This document shows positions 36,293 to 46,095 of a DNA stretch of 64,000 nt, piece after piece; position 1 is the stretch's first letter; each line of letters begins with the position of its first letter. The stretch is from an uncultured Prevotella sp. (GTDB taxonomy: Bacteria; Bacteroidota; Bacteroidia; Bacteroidales; Bacteroidaceae). The stretch spans positions 1-64,000 of the forward strand of contig UQCW01000009.1 of assembly GCA_900539625.1 (NCBI GenBank). The letters are read 5' to 3'. The notes beneath the pieces are model-generated. The model saw nothing but the letters and a program-made list of their open reading frames with translations, was not told where the DNA came from and did no database searches. The translations under genes were made by a program, and so were the position numbers.

Positions 36293-38977
36293 TTATGCTC
36301 CCAAACTTTTGAGTGTTTCTTTCAAAACGGCAATCTTTGTTTCGGCATCTGCCTTTTTCTTTCTCTCGAGCTCTACGACGGCTGCGGGGGCGCCTTCAAC
36401 GAAACGTTTGTTGCCGAGTTTCTTCTCGACGCCAGCGAGGAATCCCTCGAGATGCTTGAGTTCGGCCTGCGCCTTGGTGATTTCGGCTTCAGCGTCGATG
36501 AGGTTGCCGAGAAGCAGGGCGTATTCGGAGGTGCCGACCATGAATGTGGAGGCGCCTTCGCCCTTGACGGTGACGGCGGCGATTTCGGAGATGTTGGCGA
36601 GCTTAGAGATGATGCAGTTGTAGGCTTCAACGGGGTTTTCTCCAATCACCTGCAAGACCAGGGGCTCCTTCGGGGAGATGTTTTTGGAGGAACGGATTCC
36701 ACGGATGTTGGTGATGACTTGCTTGACGGCGGCGAAATTATCGATTTGCCGTTTGTCGGCATCGAGGGGCGCCTGGATGGTCTGAGGACTTGTCATGATG
36801 CTTTCCCCATCGCGGCGCTCCGAGATGTTCTGCCAGAGTTCTTCCGTGATGAAGGGCATGAAGGGGTGGAGGAGATGGAGGAGGTCGTTGAAGAAGGAAA
36901 GCGTTGCCTGGTAGGTGGCGGCATCAATGGCCTGGCCGTAGGCGGGCTTGACGAGTTCGAGGAACCATGCCGAAAATTCATCCCAGAAGAGATGGTAGAC
37001 TTCCATCAGGGCATCGCTCAAGCGATATTTTGAGAAATGGTCGGCGATGACTGCGGCGCTGCTGCGCATCTGTGCCCCAAACCAGTTGATGGCGAGGGCG
37101 GCGACATCGTTTTGGGGGAGTGTCTCGCTGACAGTCCATCCCTGTACGAGGCGGAAGGCGTTCCAGATTTTGTTGCAGAAATTTCTTCCCTGTTCGCAGA
37201 GGGATTCGTCGAAGAGAATGTCGTTGCCGGCAGGCGCTGAGAGCATCATTCCCATTCTCACACCATCGGCACCGTATTTGTCGATGAGGTCGAGGGGGTC
37301 GGGGGAGTTGCCGAGCGACTTCGACATTTTACGGCCGAGTTTGTCGCGCACAATGCCAGTGAAGTAGACGTCTTTGAAGGGGAATTTTCCCGTGTATTCA
37401 TATCCAGCCATGATCATGCGTGCCACCCAGAAGAAGATGATGTCGGGGCCGGTCACGAGGACGCTGGTTGGGTAATAGTATTTGAATTCTTCGTTGTCGG
37501 GATCGAGGATGCCATTGAAGAGAGAGATGGGCCACAACCATGATGAGAACCACGTGTCGAGGGCATCTTCATCTTGCTTCAGATCGGAGAGCTGGAGAGC
37601 GGGGTTGCCTGATTTCTCACGTGCCAGGGCCAAGGCCTCTTGTTCTGTCTCTGCCACGACGTAACCGCCCGAGGGGAGATAGTAGGCGGGGATGCGGTGG
37701 CCCCACCAGAGCTGACGTGAGATACACCAGTCTTTGATGTTTTCGAGCCAATGGCGGTAGGTGTTTTTATACTTGACAGGATAAAACCTGATTTCGTCGT
37801 TCATAACCGGCGGCAACGCCAAGTCGGCAAAATGCTGCATCTTCAGGAACCACTGCGTGGAGAGCTTTGGTTCAATGGGAACACCGGTGCGCTCCGAGCA
37901 GCCGATCTTGTTGTCGTAATCTTCAATGCGATCCATCAGGCCAGCCGCTTCCAAATCTTTGGCAATCTGGCGGCGGACATCGAAGCGGTCTTGGCCAACG
38001 TACATGCCGGCAGCCTCGGAGATGGTTGCGTCGTCGTTGAAGATGTCGATGGTTTCGAGATTGTATTTTTCTCCAAGCATGTGGTCGTTGACATCATGGG
38101 CGGGGGTGACTTTCAGGCATCCTGTTCCAAATTCAATGTCAACATATTCGTCTTCGATGACGGGAATGACGCGTCCGACAAGAGGGACTATCACTTTCTT
38201 TCCCTTGAGCCAATGGTTTTTGGGGTCGTTGGGATTGATGCACATCGCGACGTCGCCCATAATGGTCTCGGGGCGTGTCGTTGCCACGACGGCATAGCGC
38301 CCTTCTGCGTCTTCATGAATGATTTCGCCTTCTTCGCCTGTTGCTCCGAGGCCGTCGTCGGATGCGACGCGATATTTCATATAATAGAGCTTCGTGTGCT
38401 CTTCTTTGTAAACCACTTCTTCGTCGGAGAGAGCCGTCTTGGCCTTGGGGTCCCAGTTGACCATGCGGACGCCACGATAGATGAGTCCTTTGCGGTATAG
38501 GTCAACAAAGACCTTGATGACGCTTTTTGAGCGGGTTTCGTCCATGGTGAACGACGTGCGGTCCCAGTCGCACGAAGCTCCCAGACGGCGCAACTGCTTG
38601 AGAATGATGCCGCCGTGCTCGTCGGTCCAATCCCAGGCATGCTTCAGGAAGTCTTCACGGCTGAGGTCTGATTTCTTAATGCCGCGCTCCGCCAGGCGTG
38701 CCACGACTTTTGCTTCTGTGGCGATTGAGGCATGGTCGGTGCCGGGCACCCAGCAGGCGTTTTTGCCTTCCATACGGGCACGTCTGACGAGGATGTCCTG
38801 GATTGTCTCGTTGAGCATGTGTCCCATGTGCAACACGCCGGTCACATTGGGAGGAGGTATTACAACCGTATATGGTTTTCGTCCGTCGGGCTTAGAATTG
38901 AACAGCTTGTGTTCCATCCAATATCTATACCATTTGCTTTCGACATTTTCAGAACTGTATTTACTTGCTAATTCCAT
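36293..38977 (-). CDS. valS: Valyl-tRNA synthetase
   Basis: An 894-residue class I synthetase. The start is the ATG at 38977 (MELASKYSSENVESKWY); the frame continues to a GTG at 39046 in the gap after rho. HIGH-type motif GVLHMGHMLN, the editing-domain segment TTRPETIMGD, and the KMSKS motif GRKMSKSLGN are all present. The C-terminal coiled coil (LIDAEAEITKAQAELKHLEG to the end) is the normal ValS tail. Downstream of rho by 65 bp on the same strand. Confidence 0.96.
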   Translation of the reverse strand: MELASKYSSENVESKWYRYWMEHKLFNSKPDGRKPYTVVIPPPNVTGVLHMGHMLNETIQDILVRRARMEGKNACWVPGTDHASIATEAKVVARLAERGIKKSDLSREDFLKHAWDWTDEHGGIILKQLRRLGASCDWDRTSFTMDETRSKSVIKVFVDLYRKGLIYRGVRMVNWDPKAKTALSDEEVVYKEEHTKLYYMKYRVASDDGLGATGEEGEIIHEDAEGRYAVVATTRPETIMGDVAMCINPNDPKNHWLKGKKVIVPLVGRVIPVIEDEYVDIEFGTGCLKVTPAHDVNDHMLGEKYNLETIDIFNDDATISEAAGMYVGQDRFDVRRQIAKDLEAAGLMDRIEDYDNKIGCSERTGVPIEPKLSTQWFLKMQHFADLALPPVMNDEIRFYPVKYKNTYRHWLENIKDWCISRQLWWGHRIPAYYLPSGGYVVAETEQEALALAREKSGNPALQLSDLKQDEDALDTWFSSWLWPISLFNGILDPDNEEFKYYYPTSVLVTGPDIIFFWVARMIMAGYEYTGKFPFKDVYFTGIVRDKLGRKMSKSLGNSPDPLDLIDKYGADGVRMGMMLSAPAGNDILFDESLCEQGRNFCNKIWNAFRLVQGWTVSETLPQNDVAALAINWFGAQMRSSAAVIADHFSKYRLSDALMEVYHLFWDEFSAWFLELVKPAYGQAIDAATYQATLSFFNDLLHLLHPFMPFITEELWQNISERRDGESIMTSPQTIQAPLDADKRQIDNFAAVKQVITNIRGIRSSKNISPKEPLVLQVIGENPVEAYNCIISKLANISEIAAVTVKGEGASTFMVGTSEYALLLGNLIDAEAEITKAQAELKHLEGFLAGVEKKLGNKRFVEGAPAAVVELERKKKADAETKIAVLKETLKSLGA

Positions 38978-39042
38978 GTTGATAGAGAGTATGTTATATC
39001 TTTTATTTCTGCTATTATATGTATAAGGGAAATGACGGGAGG

Positions 39043-41229
39043 TCACGAATTCATCGACAGGAGAAATTCTTCATTGTTTCTCGTTGTCTCCATTCTTTTC
39101 TTCACCTCGCTCATGGCCTCAATGGCGTTCATGTCTGCGATGTATTTGCGCAGAATCCACATGCGATTGAGCGTCTGCTGGTCTTGGAGCAGATCGTCAC
39201 GACGCGTGCTTGAAACAACCAAATTGACGGCGGGGAAGATTCGCTTGTTTGACAATGAGCGGTCGAGCTGCAATTCCATATTGCCTGTTCCCTTGAATTC
39301 CTCGAAGATGACTTCGTCCATCTTCGATCCGGTGTCGATCAACGCTGTTGCGATGATGGTCAGCGAACCGCCACCTTCTATGTTGCGAGCCGCACCAAAG
39401 AAGCGCTTGGGCTTTTGCAACGCATTTGCATCGACACCACCAGTCAGCACTTTTCCCGAGGCTGGGGCAACCGTGTTGTAGGCACGCGCAAGACGGGTGA
39501 TGGAATCGAGGAAAATGACCACGTCGTGGCCACACTCAACCATTCGCTTTGCTTTCTCCAAGACGATGTTGGCAATTTTTACATGTCTTGAAGCGGGCTC
39601 ATCGAACGTTGACGCAATGACCTCTGCCTTGACTGTTCGGGCCATATCTGTGACTTCTTCCGGACGTTCGTCAATCAGTAGCATCATAAGATAGGTCTCA
39701 GGATGGTTTTCGGCGATGGCGTTGGCGATGTCCTTCATAAGCATGGTCTTACCTGTCTTGGGCTGCGCAACGATTAGCGCACGTTGCCCCTTCCCGATAG
39801 GCGTAAACAGGTCGATGACTCTGCGCGAGAGGCTGTCGTTTTTCCCGCTACACAGGTTGAATTTTTTATCGGGGAATAGGGGAGTGAGGTGCTCGAAAGA
39901 CACGCGGTCGCGGATGTCCTTCGGGGCCAATCCGTTGATGTGTGCAATTTCCAAAAGGGTGAAGAATTTCTCTCCTTCACGCGGAATCTTCACCAGACCT
40001 TCAATGACATCTCCTGTTTTCAATCCGTATTGGTAAATCAGATTGGGGGCGACATAAATGTCGTCGGGGGAGGTCAGATAGTTATAGTCTGACGAACGCA
40101 GAAAACCATAGCCTTCATTCAAGATTTCAAGCACACCGCGAGAATCAAGGGTTTGCGGGATTGCCAGTTCTTCGTCGTTGTCTTGGGCGAACTGGTCGTT
40201 TTCCCCGTAATCCTGTCGTTCCTGTGACAGAAGACCCTGAACGCTGCGCGGCTCTTGTTCGTTATGAAAATCGTGGTTTCCACGGTAATCCGGAATATTC
40301 CGGAACCCCATATTTCTGGCATTTTCCCTTGCTTCGGCAAAACCTCTGTCGTGGGGTTTGATGCCTTCGAAAACGGGTGGAATGTCCTGCAATATGATAA
40401 AATCGTTTGCAACGACCTGTGCCGACCTTTGCTCTTCCAAAGAGATTTCCTTTCTCCAAATGTCTGATTCTGCATCATCGGCAGCAGATTTTTTTCTCAG
40501 TGCCTCCAAATCGGCATTGTTCGCAGAGACGTCAGTATGTGAGTCTTCGCTCTGACGGTTTTGCTGCTGGATTTGCTCCGTGATGAAATCGGGGACATCG
40601 GAATCTGACTGGAGATATTCGGGCTGCTCGTCCTTTCGGGTGCCGCTATCCGCTTGCTCTTGTGTAGACGGCTCCACGCTGTTTCCCGTTTTCACGACTT
40701 CAGCGGCGTCGCTGGCCAAACGTTCTTCATTCGTATTTTCCGCCGACATGCTGCCAGACACGGCAGCGAAGGAGGCTGGCTCATGAAGATGGTTTTCATC
40801 TGGCAGCACTCCATCTTGAGCGGACTTTGTTTGCGCAAGCTGATCTGTCACATCAGAGGCAGGAATGCTCCCAACAGGAGCAGAAGTTATGAGGGCGTTT
40901 TCCGCCTCTGCATTTTCTTCCTTCGACACGCGCGAGGTGCCGATCCTTTTTCTGCCCAGCTTTGCGTCCGAAGGGGACGCGTCAGAGGTCGGCTTGGCAG
41001 TTTTGCTGGCGCTCGTTTTGCTCCTGCTGGTGGCAACGCGCGGCTTTCTGCCCGTCGATTCCATTCTGTTCATTTCAGCACTTTTGATTTCAGCCTGAAC
41101 GTCTAAGATGTCGTAAACGAGATCTTCCTTGTCATTGCTGTCTTTATGTTTCGTGCCTAACGCCGTAGCAACAGAACGCAACTCCTCAATATCCTTATTT
41201 AGTAATTGTTCCTTGGTGAAAAGTGGCAT
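39043..41229 (-). CDS. rho: Transcription termination factor Rho with long disordered insertion
   Basis: A 728-residue hexameric RNA helicase from the ATG at 41229 (MPLFTKEQLL; a start at 41259 is less likely). The N-terminal Rho_N helices (residues 1-50) are followed by about 300 residues of low-complexity, acidic and Ser/Gln/Asn-rich sequence with basic patches (GRKPRVATSRSKTSASKTAK), clearly disordered. The RNA-binding (GVLEILNEGYGFLRSSDYNY) and ATPase domains follow: Walker A AQPKTGKT with Lys494, LIDERPEEVTDMAR, DSITRLARAYN. Rho of Bacteroidota is known to carry such insertions, and in Bacteroides thetaiotaomicron the disordered region drives phase separation; this one is long enough to do so. 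Possible promoter at 41453-41460 gives a leader of about 220 nt. Confidence 0.95.
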   Translation of the reverse strand: MPLFTKEQLLNKDIEELRSVATALGTKHKDSNDKEDLVYDILDVQAEIKSAEMNRMESTGRKPRVATSRSKTSASKTAKPTSDASPSDAKLGRKRIGTSRVSKEENAEAENALITSAPVGSIPASDVTDQLAQTKSAQDGVLPDENHLHEPASFAAVSGSMSAENTNEERLASDAAEVVKTGNSVEPSTQEQADSGTRKDEQPEYLQSDSDVPDFITEQIQQQNRQSEDSHTDVSANNADLEALRKKSAADDAESDIWRKEISLEEQRSAQVVANDFIILQDIPPVFEGIKPHDRGFAEARENARNMGFRNIPDYRGNHDFHNEQEPRSVQGLLSQERQDYGENDQFAQDNDEELAIPQTLDSRGVLEILNEGYGFLRSSDYNYLTSPDDIYVAPNLIYQYGLKTGDVIEGLVKIPREGEKFFTLLEIAHINGLAPKDIRDRVSFEHLTPLFPDKKFNLCSGKNDSLSRRVIDLFTPIGKGQRALIVAQPKTGKTMLMKDIANAIAENHPETYLMMLLIDERPEEVTDMARTVKAEVIASTFDEPASRHVKIANIVLEKAKRMVECGHDVVIFLDSITRLARAYNTVAPASGKVLTGGVDANALQKPKRFFGAARNIEGGGSLTIIATALIDTGSKMDEVIFEEFKGTGNMELQLDRSLSNKRIFPAVNLVVSSTRRDDLLQDQQTLNRMWILRKYIADMNAIEAMSEVKKRMETTRNNEEFLLSMNS

Positions 41230-41452
41230 TGTATAACATTTATTTTGTGTATATCTCATTTAAACCCAGAGGGGCCTAAATGGATTTTCAATTCGTAAAA
41301 AATCTTTGATGGATGATCAACACAAGTCCTTGTGTTTCCTTGTATTTTAAAGTCTTAGTCAACATTAAAAAATGAGTAATGATTTTGCAACTTTCCTTTT
41401 GTGCGAAATAATCATTAACACCATATACCTATAAGAGATGACTATGCATATG

Positions 41453-41460
41453 CAAATTTA
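41453..41460 (-). promoter_or_regulatory. Possible rho promoter -7 element
   Basis: On the minus strand TAAATTTG matches TAnnTTTG, 224 bp upstream of the rho ATG. No TTG at the -33 position. The intervening 41230-41450 is AT-rich and holds no reading frame I support; it may be a regulatory leader, as rho genes are often autoregulated. Confidence 0.35.
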
Positions 41461-41620
41461 GTTACTTTGTTTCTTTTACCGAATATTAAATGCTCGGTTT
41501 GGTTTTTCTTACCACCTTTTAAACATAATAGTGATACATGCGTATTTTAATAATTCTTGCTAAAGTCTCTTCGAATCGGCAGACATACTGGCGAAGATGT
41601 ATTTCTTTGAGCGCCTAGCA

Positions 41621-41650
41621 TTTGTAACCCATTATTTTTGATTAATTTTG
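41621..41650 (+). promoter_or_regulatory. Promoter of folC
   Basis: TTTG (41621-41624), 18 nt, TAATTTTG (41643-41650). It lies 81 bp before the chosen folC ATG at 41731 and overlaps the upstream in-frame extension, which supports the later start. Together with the rho element it defines the divergent 500-bp control region 41230-41730. Confidence 0.6.
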
Positions 41651-41730
41651 CATCAAATGCGCCCAGTCGACAATACATGCCTGATGACAGGCGGCATGAT
41701 TTTGCGGTCAATAAAAAATTCCATACAATA

Positions 41731-43056
41731 ATGACATATCAAGAAACTGTTCAATATCTCTTTGAAGCCACACCGCTTTTTCAACATATCGGTGGCAAAG
41801 CGTATAAACCAGGCTTGCAGACATCGCTTTGCCTTGATGAGCATTTCGGCCATCCTCACAAGAGTTACCCGATTGTTCACGTGGCGGGAACGAATGGAAA
41901 AGGATCTTGCTCGCACACTATTGCGGCGATTTTGCAACTGGCAGGTCTGCGTGTTGGATTGTTCACCTCGCCACATCTGCTGGATTTCAGAGAGCGCATA
42001 CGGATTAACGGAAAAATGATTCCAGAGGATACGGTTGTTCAATTCGTTGAAAGCGAGAAAGGCTTTTTCGAACCGCTGCATCCGTCGTTCTTCGAATTGA
42101 CAACGGCATTGGCCTTCAAATATTTCGAAGATGAGCACGTGGATGTGGCAGTTATTGAAGTGGGACTTGGAGGACGATTGGATTGCACGAATATCGTCAC
42201 GCCGAAATTGTCTGTCATAACAAACATCAGTTTAGACCACACGCAATTCCTCGGCTCTACCCTCTCTGAAATCGCCTATGAAAAAGCAGGAATCATCAAG
42301 CCAGGGGTGCCTGTGGTCGTTGGAGAGGATTTGCCTGAGACGCGGCAGGTTTTTCTTGATAAAGCAAAAGAAAACAATTCGCAGATTATTTTTGCTGAAG
42401 ACAAACCAGAAGTCGTCAACAGCACGATGACGGAGAATTATACGCGCCTTTATGAGACTGTCGGTTACGGCACATTTGAGGGGCAACTGGCCGGAGAATG
42501 CCAAATCAAAAACACGAACACCATCCTGCACGTGGTTCCGCTCTTGCTGAAACAAGGACTGCTGCCGCAGTCGTACAACGATAAAAAACGAATCACGGCG
42601 TTGGTTCGCGAGGCTTTTTCAGAGGTGAGTTCATTGACAGGGCTGATGGGGCGCTGGCAATATGCTGGTCATCGTCCGGACATTGTGCTCGATACGGGAC
42701 ACAACACGGGAGGATGGGCATACCTCGGGAAGGCGCTTCAAAGCGGAAACTACCCTCAGGTGCATGTCATTTTCGGCATTATGGCAGACAAGGACATCGA
42801 CGGCGTACTCTCGTTCTTGCCACAAAAATTGCAATACTACTTCACAAAGGCTTCTGTGGCAAGGGCTTTGCCGCCGGTAGCGCTACGTGACAGAGCCGAA
42901 AAATTTGGCTTAAACGGAGGGGTTTTCAATTGCGTATCAGATGCGCTTGAAGCTGCTTTGAAGAACGCCAAACCAGAAGATCTGGTCTATGTTGGAGGCA
43001 GCAGTTTCATTGTTGCTGACTATTTGGCAATCAACGATAAAAACGAAAGCAAATAG
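41731..43056 (+). CDS. folC: Folylpolyglutamate / dihydrofolate synthase
   Basis: A 441-residue Mur-ligase-like enzyme adding glutamate to folate. P-loop HVAGTNGKGSCSH, the FTSPHLLDFRERIRING segment, VIEVGLGGRLDCTNI, SLDHTQFLG and the C-terminal DTGHNTGGW are family signatures. The start at 41731 (MTYQETVQYLF) matches the family N-terminus; the frame is open to 41638 but a promoter lies there. A small lipoprotein gene follows 40 bp later. Confidence 0.95.
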   Translation: MTYQETVQYLFEATPLFQHIGGKAYKPGLQTSLCLDEHFGHPHKSYPIVHVAGTNGKGSCSHTIAAILQLAGLRVGLFTSPHLLDFRERIRINGKMIPEDTVVQFVESEKGFFEPLHPSFFELTTALAFKYFEDEHVDVAVIEVGLGGRLDCTNIVTPKLSVITNISLDHTQFLGSTLSEIAYEKAGIIKPGVPVVVGEDLPETRQVFLDKAKENNSQIIFAEDKPEVVNSTMTENYTRLYETVGYGTFEGQLAGECQIKNTNTILHVVPLLLKQGLLPQSYNDKKRITALVREAFSEVSSLTGLMGRWQYAGHRPDIVLDTGHNTGGWAYLGKALQSGNYPQVHVIFGIMADKDIDGVLSFLPQKLQYYFTKASVARALPPVALRDRAEKFGLNGGVFNCVSDALEAALKNAKPEDLVYVGGSSFIVADYLAINDKNESK

Positions 43057-43096
43057 GATTCAGACGTCAACTTAAATACTTAATAATTAGTAAGAT

Positions 43097-43537
43097 ATGA
43101 CAAGATTAAAACATAAATACTTTAACTTATCGTTGGGCCTCTTGTGCGTTCTGACGATGTGCTTCGCATGCAAGGAAAGCAAGCACAAAGACTGGTCGGA
43201 GGCACGGACGAAAATGGAACAAAAGGGGCAGGCATATCTGATGCTTTCCAGGCAAGCCCTCTCTGAAAAGAATTTTACAACAGCGCGAGAAAAAGTCAAT
43301 TTGCTGCGCAAGGAATGCGAATTGGCGCTCTCTGCCCGCGAAGAAGGTATCCTGCTGATGGATTCCATCAATCTCTTTGAAGCAGAGGAGCAATTCCGAA
43401 CGGCGTGTGAGGATTCCACGGCAGCATCTGCGAGGGAATCTATAGAAGACCTGCAGCAGAAAATCTGCTTCTACCAAAGAAAGTTGGAACACGACAAAAA
43501 ATCCAAGGAAGCGGGAAACCAAGAAATCAATAAATAA
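43097..43537 (+). CDS. Small lipoprotein
   Basis: A 146-residue protein with a lipoprotein signal (LSLGLLCVLTMCFACKES; lipobox Cys-Phe-Ala-Cys). The mature part is almost all helical and charged (ARTKMEQKGQAYLMLSRQAL, ESIEDLQQKICFYQRKLEHD), so probably a coiled coil. I do not recognise a named family. It sits between folC and pcrA/uvrD, 38 bp before the helicase, likely in one transcript. Confidence 0.8.
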   Translation: MTRLKHKYFNLSLGLLCVLTMCFACKESKHKDWSEARTKMEQKGQAYLMLSRQALSEKNFTTAREKVNLLRKECELALSAREEGILLMDSINLFEAEEQFRTACEDSTAASARESIEDLQQKICFYQRKLEHDKKSKEAGNQEINK

Positions 43538-43574
43538 ACGGCACTTCTAAAACTCCACACTCTACCATCTACGC

Positions 43575-45986
43575 ATGTCGGCTATTAAAAAAGAACTAAA
43601 CACGGCGCAATGGGATGCTGTTTCCTATTGTGAGGGACCATCGCTCATCATTGCAGGGGCCGGTTCCGGAAAAACCCGCGTATTGACCTATAAAATCGCA
43701 TATCTCATCGAGCAAGGCATGGAGCCTTGGCGGATACTGGCGCTCACCTTCACCAATAAGGCCGCACGCGAGATGAGAGACCGCATAGCCAATGTCGTCG
43801 GTTTTGAATCTGCACAAAATATATGGAGCGGGACGTTCCATAGCATCTTCGCCAGAATCCTAAGACTGGAATCGGATTTCATCGGCTATCCGCACGACTT
43901 CACCATATACGACCAAACTGATTCCCGTTCGCTCATCAAGAACATCGTCAGGGAAATGGGTCTTGACGACAAAACATACAAGCCAAACATTGTGTCGGGC
44001 AGGATTTCAGAAGCTAAAAATGCCCTGGTGTTGCCAGGCGCATATCTGAATGACAGAAATGTGCGGGAGCGCGACCAGAGAGACGGCATCGGGAAAACGG
44101 GGGAGATTTACCGCACTTACATGCAGAGATGCTTCGCAGCAGGAGCTATGGATTTCGACGACCTCCTGCTCAACACCTTCCTCCTCTTCCAGGAACACCC
44201 AGAGGTGAGAGGTAAATACAGCGAACGTTTCTCATATATCCTTGTTGACGAATACCAGGACACGAATGTTGCACAACATCGCATCATCACGCAACTAACC
44301 TCCCCCACTTCGAAAATTTGCGTTGTCGGAGACGACGCACAGAGCATCTATTCCTTCCGAGGCGCACGCATCGACAATATATTGGGCTTTCAGGAGCAAT
44401 ACCCCACAGCAAAATTGTTTAAACTGGAGCGCAACTACCGTTCGACACAAAACATCGTCAATGCTGCCGACAGTCTGATCAAACACAATGCGGTTCAAAT
44501 TCCCAAAAAAGTGTACAGCGAAGCGGAAGTCGGAGAACCTCTGAAAATCATAGAAGCCTACAGCGACAAAGAGGAAAGCATCAAGGTGGCGGGAGTCATA
44601 CGAAATCTGCACAACGTGCACGACGTTCCCTACAATGAAATTGCGATTCTCTACCGCACAAATGCCCAAAGCCGCTCTTTTGAAGAGACCTTCCGCTCTG
44701 CTGTCATGCCATACAGAATCTATGGTGGGCTGTCGTTCTATCAGAGGAAAGAGGTGAAGGACCTGCTGGCCTACTTCAGATTGATATGCAACCCTTCTGA
44801 TGAAGAGGCCTTCAAGCGCATTGTCAACTACCCCGCAAGGGGCATCGGGGCCACAACCATGTCAAAGATACAGATGGCAGCGGTGGAAAACGGGGAAACC
44901 CTGTGGAATGTAGCAGCCAACCCGCAAAAGTTCCAAGTGTCTCTCAGCAAAAGCACCCAAGGGAAGCTCTTGGCGTTTTTGGCGCTCATCGAAAAATTTC
45001 GCAATGACCTACACCGGAAAAACGGCTCCAGCCTCGCAACCGACATTCTGTATTCAGCAGGAATCAACGCCGATTTGCTTGCCGACACCAGCGCTGAAGG
45101 CATCAGCAAAAAAGAGAACATCGAGGAATTACTCGGCGCCATCAAAGCCAACGAAGATGAAGCGAGAGGCAGCAACGCCGCAATCGTGCCGCTGACCGAC
45201 TATATCTCCAAAGTGTCCCTACTGACGGATGCCGACCAGAAAGACGACGGCTCGCCCCGCATCACCCTGATGACGGTGCATGCAGCCAAGGGACTGGAAT
45301 TTGACGCCGTCTTCGTGACTGGGCTTGAAAACGACCTCTTCCCCAATTCAAACGCCCGTTTCTACCCTAAGGAAATGGAGGAAGAAAGACGCCTCTTCTA
45401 CGTTGCCATCACACGCGCCAAAAGCCGCTGCTATCTGACATACGCCAAAAGCCGCTTCAGATTCGGCAATATGGAATTTGGAGAGCCAAGCATCTTCCTG
45501 CGGGAGATAAACCAGAAATACTTAGACAAAAGCCCCTTTGCCGCGTCTGTCAGCACCACGCCAGGCCGCATCCCCAACAAAAACGCATTCTCGAAGAGTA
45601 CACCTTTATGGGACAATCCTCCGTCGGGCACCACCTGCCAAGAAGAGCGGCATCAGTCGAAGCCCCGCGCGTCATCGCGCGCAACAGCCGACGACAAGCG
45701 GTTCAAGAAAAGAATCTACAGCAACGGAAGAATCTTGCAACAGATAGGCTCAAGCTCCAAGGCAAACGATTCTGCTACGCCGCCAGAAATGCTCTCATCT
45801 GCCGTTGAATACGGCTCCACCACGTTGAAAGCGGGAGACAAAGTCGCCCACGAACGCTTCGGAACGGGAACGGTCATCTCTGTGGAAGGAAGCGGCAATG
45901 GTGCAAAAGCGCAAATTGATTTTGAAAAAGGAGTCGGAATAAAAAAACTATTGCTTAAATTTGCAAAGCTCAGCAAGATTGAGTGA
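43575..45986 (+). CDS. pcrA: UvrD/PcrA-type DNA helicase
   Basis: An 803-residue superfamily 1A 3'-5' helicase. Motif I IAGAGSGKTR, motif II DEYQDTN, GDDAQSIYSFRGA (motif III), and LMTVHAAKGLEFDAVFVTGL (motif V) are present. After a low-complexity linker (about residues 660-745) the protein ends in the Tudor-like PcrA/UvrD C-terminal domain (GDKVAHERFGTGTVISVEG), which contacts RNA polymerase in PcrA. Repair and conflict-resolution roles follow from the family. Confidence 0.94.
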   Translation: MSAIKKELNTAQWDAVSYCEGPSLIIAGAGSGKTRVLTYKIAYLIEQGMEPWRILALTFTNKAAREMRDRIANVVGFESAQNIWSGTFHSIFARILRLESDFIGYPHDFTIYDQTDSRSLIKNIVREMGLDDKTYKPNIVSGRISEAKNALVLPGAYLNDRNVRERDQRDGIGKTGEIYRTYMQRCFAAGAMDFDDLLLNTFLLFQEHPEVRGKYSERFSYILVDEYQDTNVAQHRIITQLTSPTSKICVVGDDAQSIYSFRGARIDNILGFQEQYPTAKLFKLERNYRSTQNIVNAADSLIKHNAVQIPKKVYSEAEVGEPLKIIEAYSDKEESIKVAGVIRNLHNVHDVPYNEIAILYRTNAQSRSFEETFRSAVMPYRIYGGLSFYQRKEVKDLLAYFRLICNPSDEEAFKRIVNYPARGIGATTMSKIQMAAVENGETLWNVAANPQKFQVSLSKSTQGKLLAFLALIEKFRNDLHRKNGSSLATDILYSAGINADLLADTSAEGISKKENIEELLGAIKANEDEARGSNAAIVPLTDYISKVSLLTDADQKDDGSPRITLMTVHAAKGLEFDAVFVTGLENDLFPNSNARFYPKEMEEERRLFYVAITRAKSRCYLTYAKSRFRFGNMEFGEPSIFLREINQKYLDKSPFAASVSTTPGRIPNKNAFSKSTPLWDNPPSGTTCQEERHQSKPRASSRATADDKRFKKRIYSNGRILQQIGSSSKANDSATPPEMLSSAVEYGSTTLKAGDKVAHERFGTGTVISVEGSGNGAKAQIDFEKGVGIKKLLLKFAKLSKIE

Positions 45987-46053
45987 CCTCAGCAAAAAAG
46001 CCGAGACGCTCCGCCTCGCCGCAAGCCCCCGCGCCTCCCTGTCAAGTGCGCCT

Positions 46054-46095
46054 TCCCTGCTTTGATAATATAAAATAATTTTTGAATACCTATTT
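46054..46095 (+). repeat. Palindromic repeat R4, right half only
   Basis: TCCCTGCTTTGATAATATAA followed by AATAATTTTTGAATACCTAT matches the right half of R2 (minus) and R5. The left arm is not found. The element runs directly into the yicC ATG at 46096, as R2 does at the LysM gene. The stretch 45987-46050 holds nothing else I recognise. Confidence 0.6.

Noticed and set aside
38978..39046. GTG-started N-terminal extension of valS
   Set aside because: The family N-terminus begins at the ATG at 38977; the extension has no counterpart and runs up to the rho stop.
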